Shown here piece by piece: positions 63,931 through 64,000 of a stretch of DNA of 64,000 bases (the first letter of the stretch is position 1; every line of letters starts with the position of its first letter). Source of the stretch: Gavia stellata (lineage: Eukaryota > Chordata > Aves > Gaviiformes > Gaviidae); contig NC_082606.1 in the NCBI RefSeq assembly GCF_030936135.1, forward strand, positions 6,752,755 to 6,816,754. Direction: 5' to 3'. The translations under genes and the position numbers were made by a program. Under the pieces are notes generated by a model. That model was not told the DNA's origin and made no database searches. It saw only the letters and a program-made list of their open reading frames with translations.

Positions 63931-63962
<32 letters not shown>
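63909..63962 (+). repeat. AATAAA followed by a 25-base A run (retrocopy-like end)
   Basis: AATAAA at 63909-63914 is followed 23 bases later by an uninterrupted A25 (63938-63962). That spacing is the normal distance from a poly(A) signal to the tail of an mRNA, so the segment looks like the 3' end of a reverse-transcribed message. The upstream 250 bases are AT-rich and match no gene I recognise. A simple A-microsatellite next to a chance AATAAA is the alternative. Confidence 0.4.
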
Positions 63963-64000
63963 GTGTTTCAAATCCCCCAAGAAAGTATGCTTGAAGCATG

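Larger units (their letters stand above)
52349..64000. other. Right-hand region without a recognised gene
   Basis: No protein-coding exon matching a known gene was found on either strand. Synteny predicts FAM81A (minus) to the right of GCNT3. I looked for its coiled-coil C-terminal coding sequence and did not see it, so it probably lies beyond the window. The stretch holds microsatellites, homopolymers, a degraded repeat at 56.2-56.6 kb and several splice-bounded segments listed separately. The longest open frame, 61794-62165 on minus (123 codons), has no recognisable motif. Confidence 0.55.

Noticed and set aside
1-64000. Search for CRISPR arrays, operons, tRNA or rRNA genes
   Set aside because: Nothing with the required structure was seen, and the window is vertebrate nuclear DNA.

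Overview
This is a vertebrate nuclear segment and almost certainly avian. It has AT-rich intergenic DNA, spliced genes with GT-AG introns, three CpG islands, a 5'-truncated CR1 LINE with the avian-type 3' end (37457-37633), a second CR1 tail (about 19121-19175) and a solo LTR of a type familiar from bird genomes (47365-47786). The LTR makes a neoavian bird somewhat more likely than a galliform, but that is inference.

Three genes are secure. BNIP2 (+) starts in a CpG island at about 13.9-14.9 kb. Its coding exons run from 19416 to 29976 and encode 310 aa, or 322 aa if a 36-nt exon at 27276-27311 is included. GTF2A2 (+) starts in a CpG island at 35.1-36.0 kb. Its four coding exons (36138-40053) encode a full-length 109-aa TFIIA gamma subunit. 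GCNT3 (-) is one intact coding exon of 435 codons (51235 down to 49928) inside a GC-rich block. The order BNIP2-GTF2A2-GCNT3, with GCNT3 converging on the other two, matches the conserved amniote block (human 15q22, inverted here). The next expected gene, FAM81A, was not recognisable to the right.

Layout: 1-13.87 kb is gene-free AT-rich DNA, on the FOXB1 side if synteny holds. BNIP2 occupies 13.9 to as far as 34.7 kb, GTF2A2 35.1-40.3 kb, and 40.3-49.1 kb is intergenic with the solo LTR, a MIR-like SINE relic and a GC-richer open block. GCNT3 covers 49.1-51.4 kb. From 51.4 to 64 kb there is no recognised gene, only repeats, homopolymers and a few splice-bounded segments that may be GCNT3 5' exons or unannotated transcripts.

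The genes do not form a pathway. BNIP2 is a BCH-domain scaffold for Rho-family signalling, GTF2A2 is a basal transcription factor subunit, and GCNT3 is a Golgi mucin-type core 2/core 4 branching enzyme. I found no CRISPR array, operon, RNA gene or clearly new system. The best leads are the frame-preserving BNIP2 microexon, a possible transcript divergent from the GCNT3 CpG island, the splice-bounded open block at 43.9-44.2 kb, a three-unit repeat at 56.2 kb, and an AATAAA-plus-poly(A) end at 63.9 kb.
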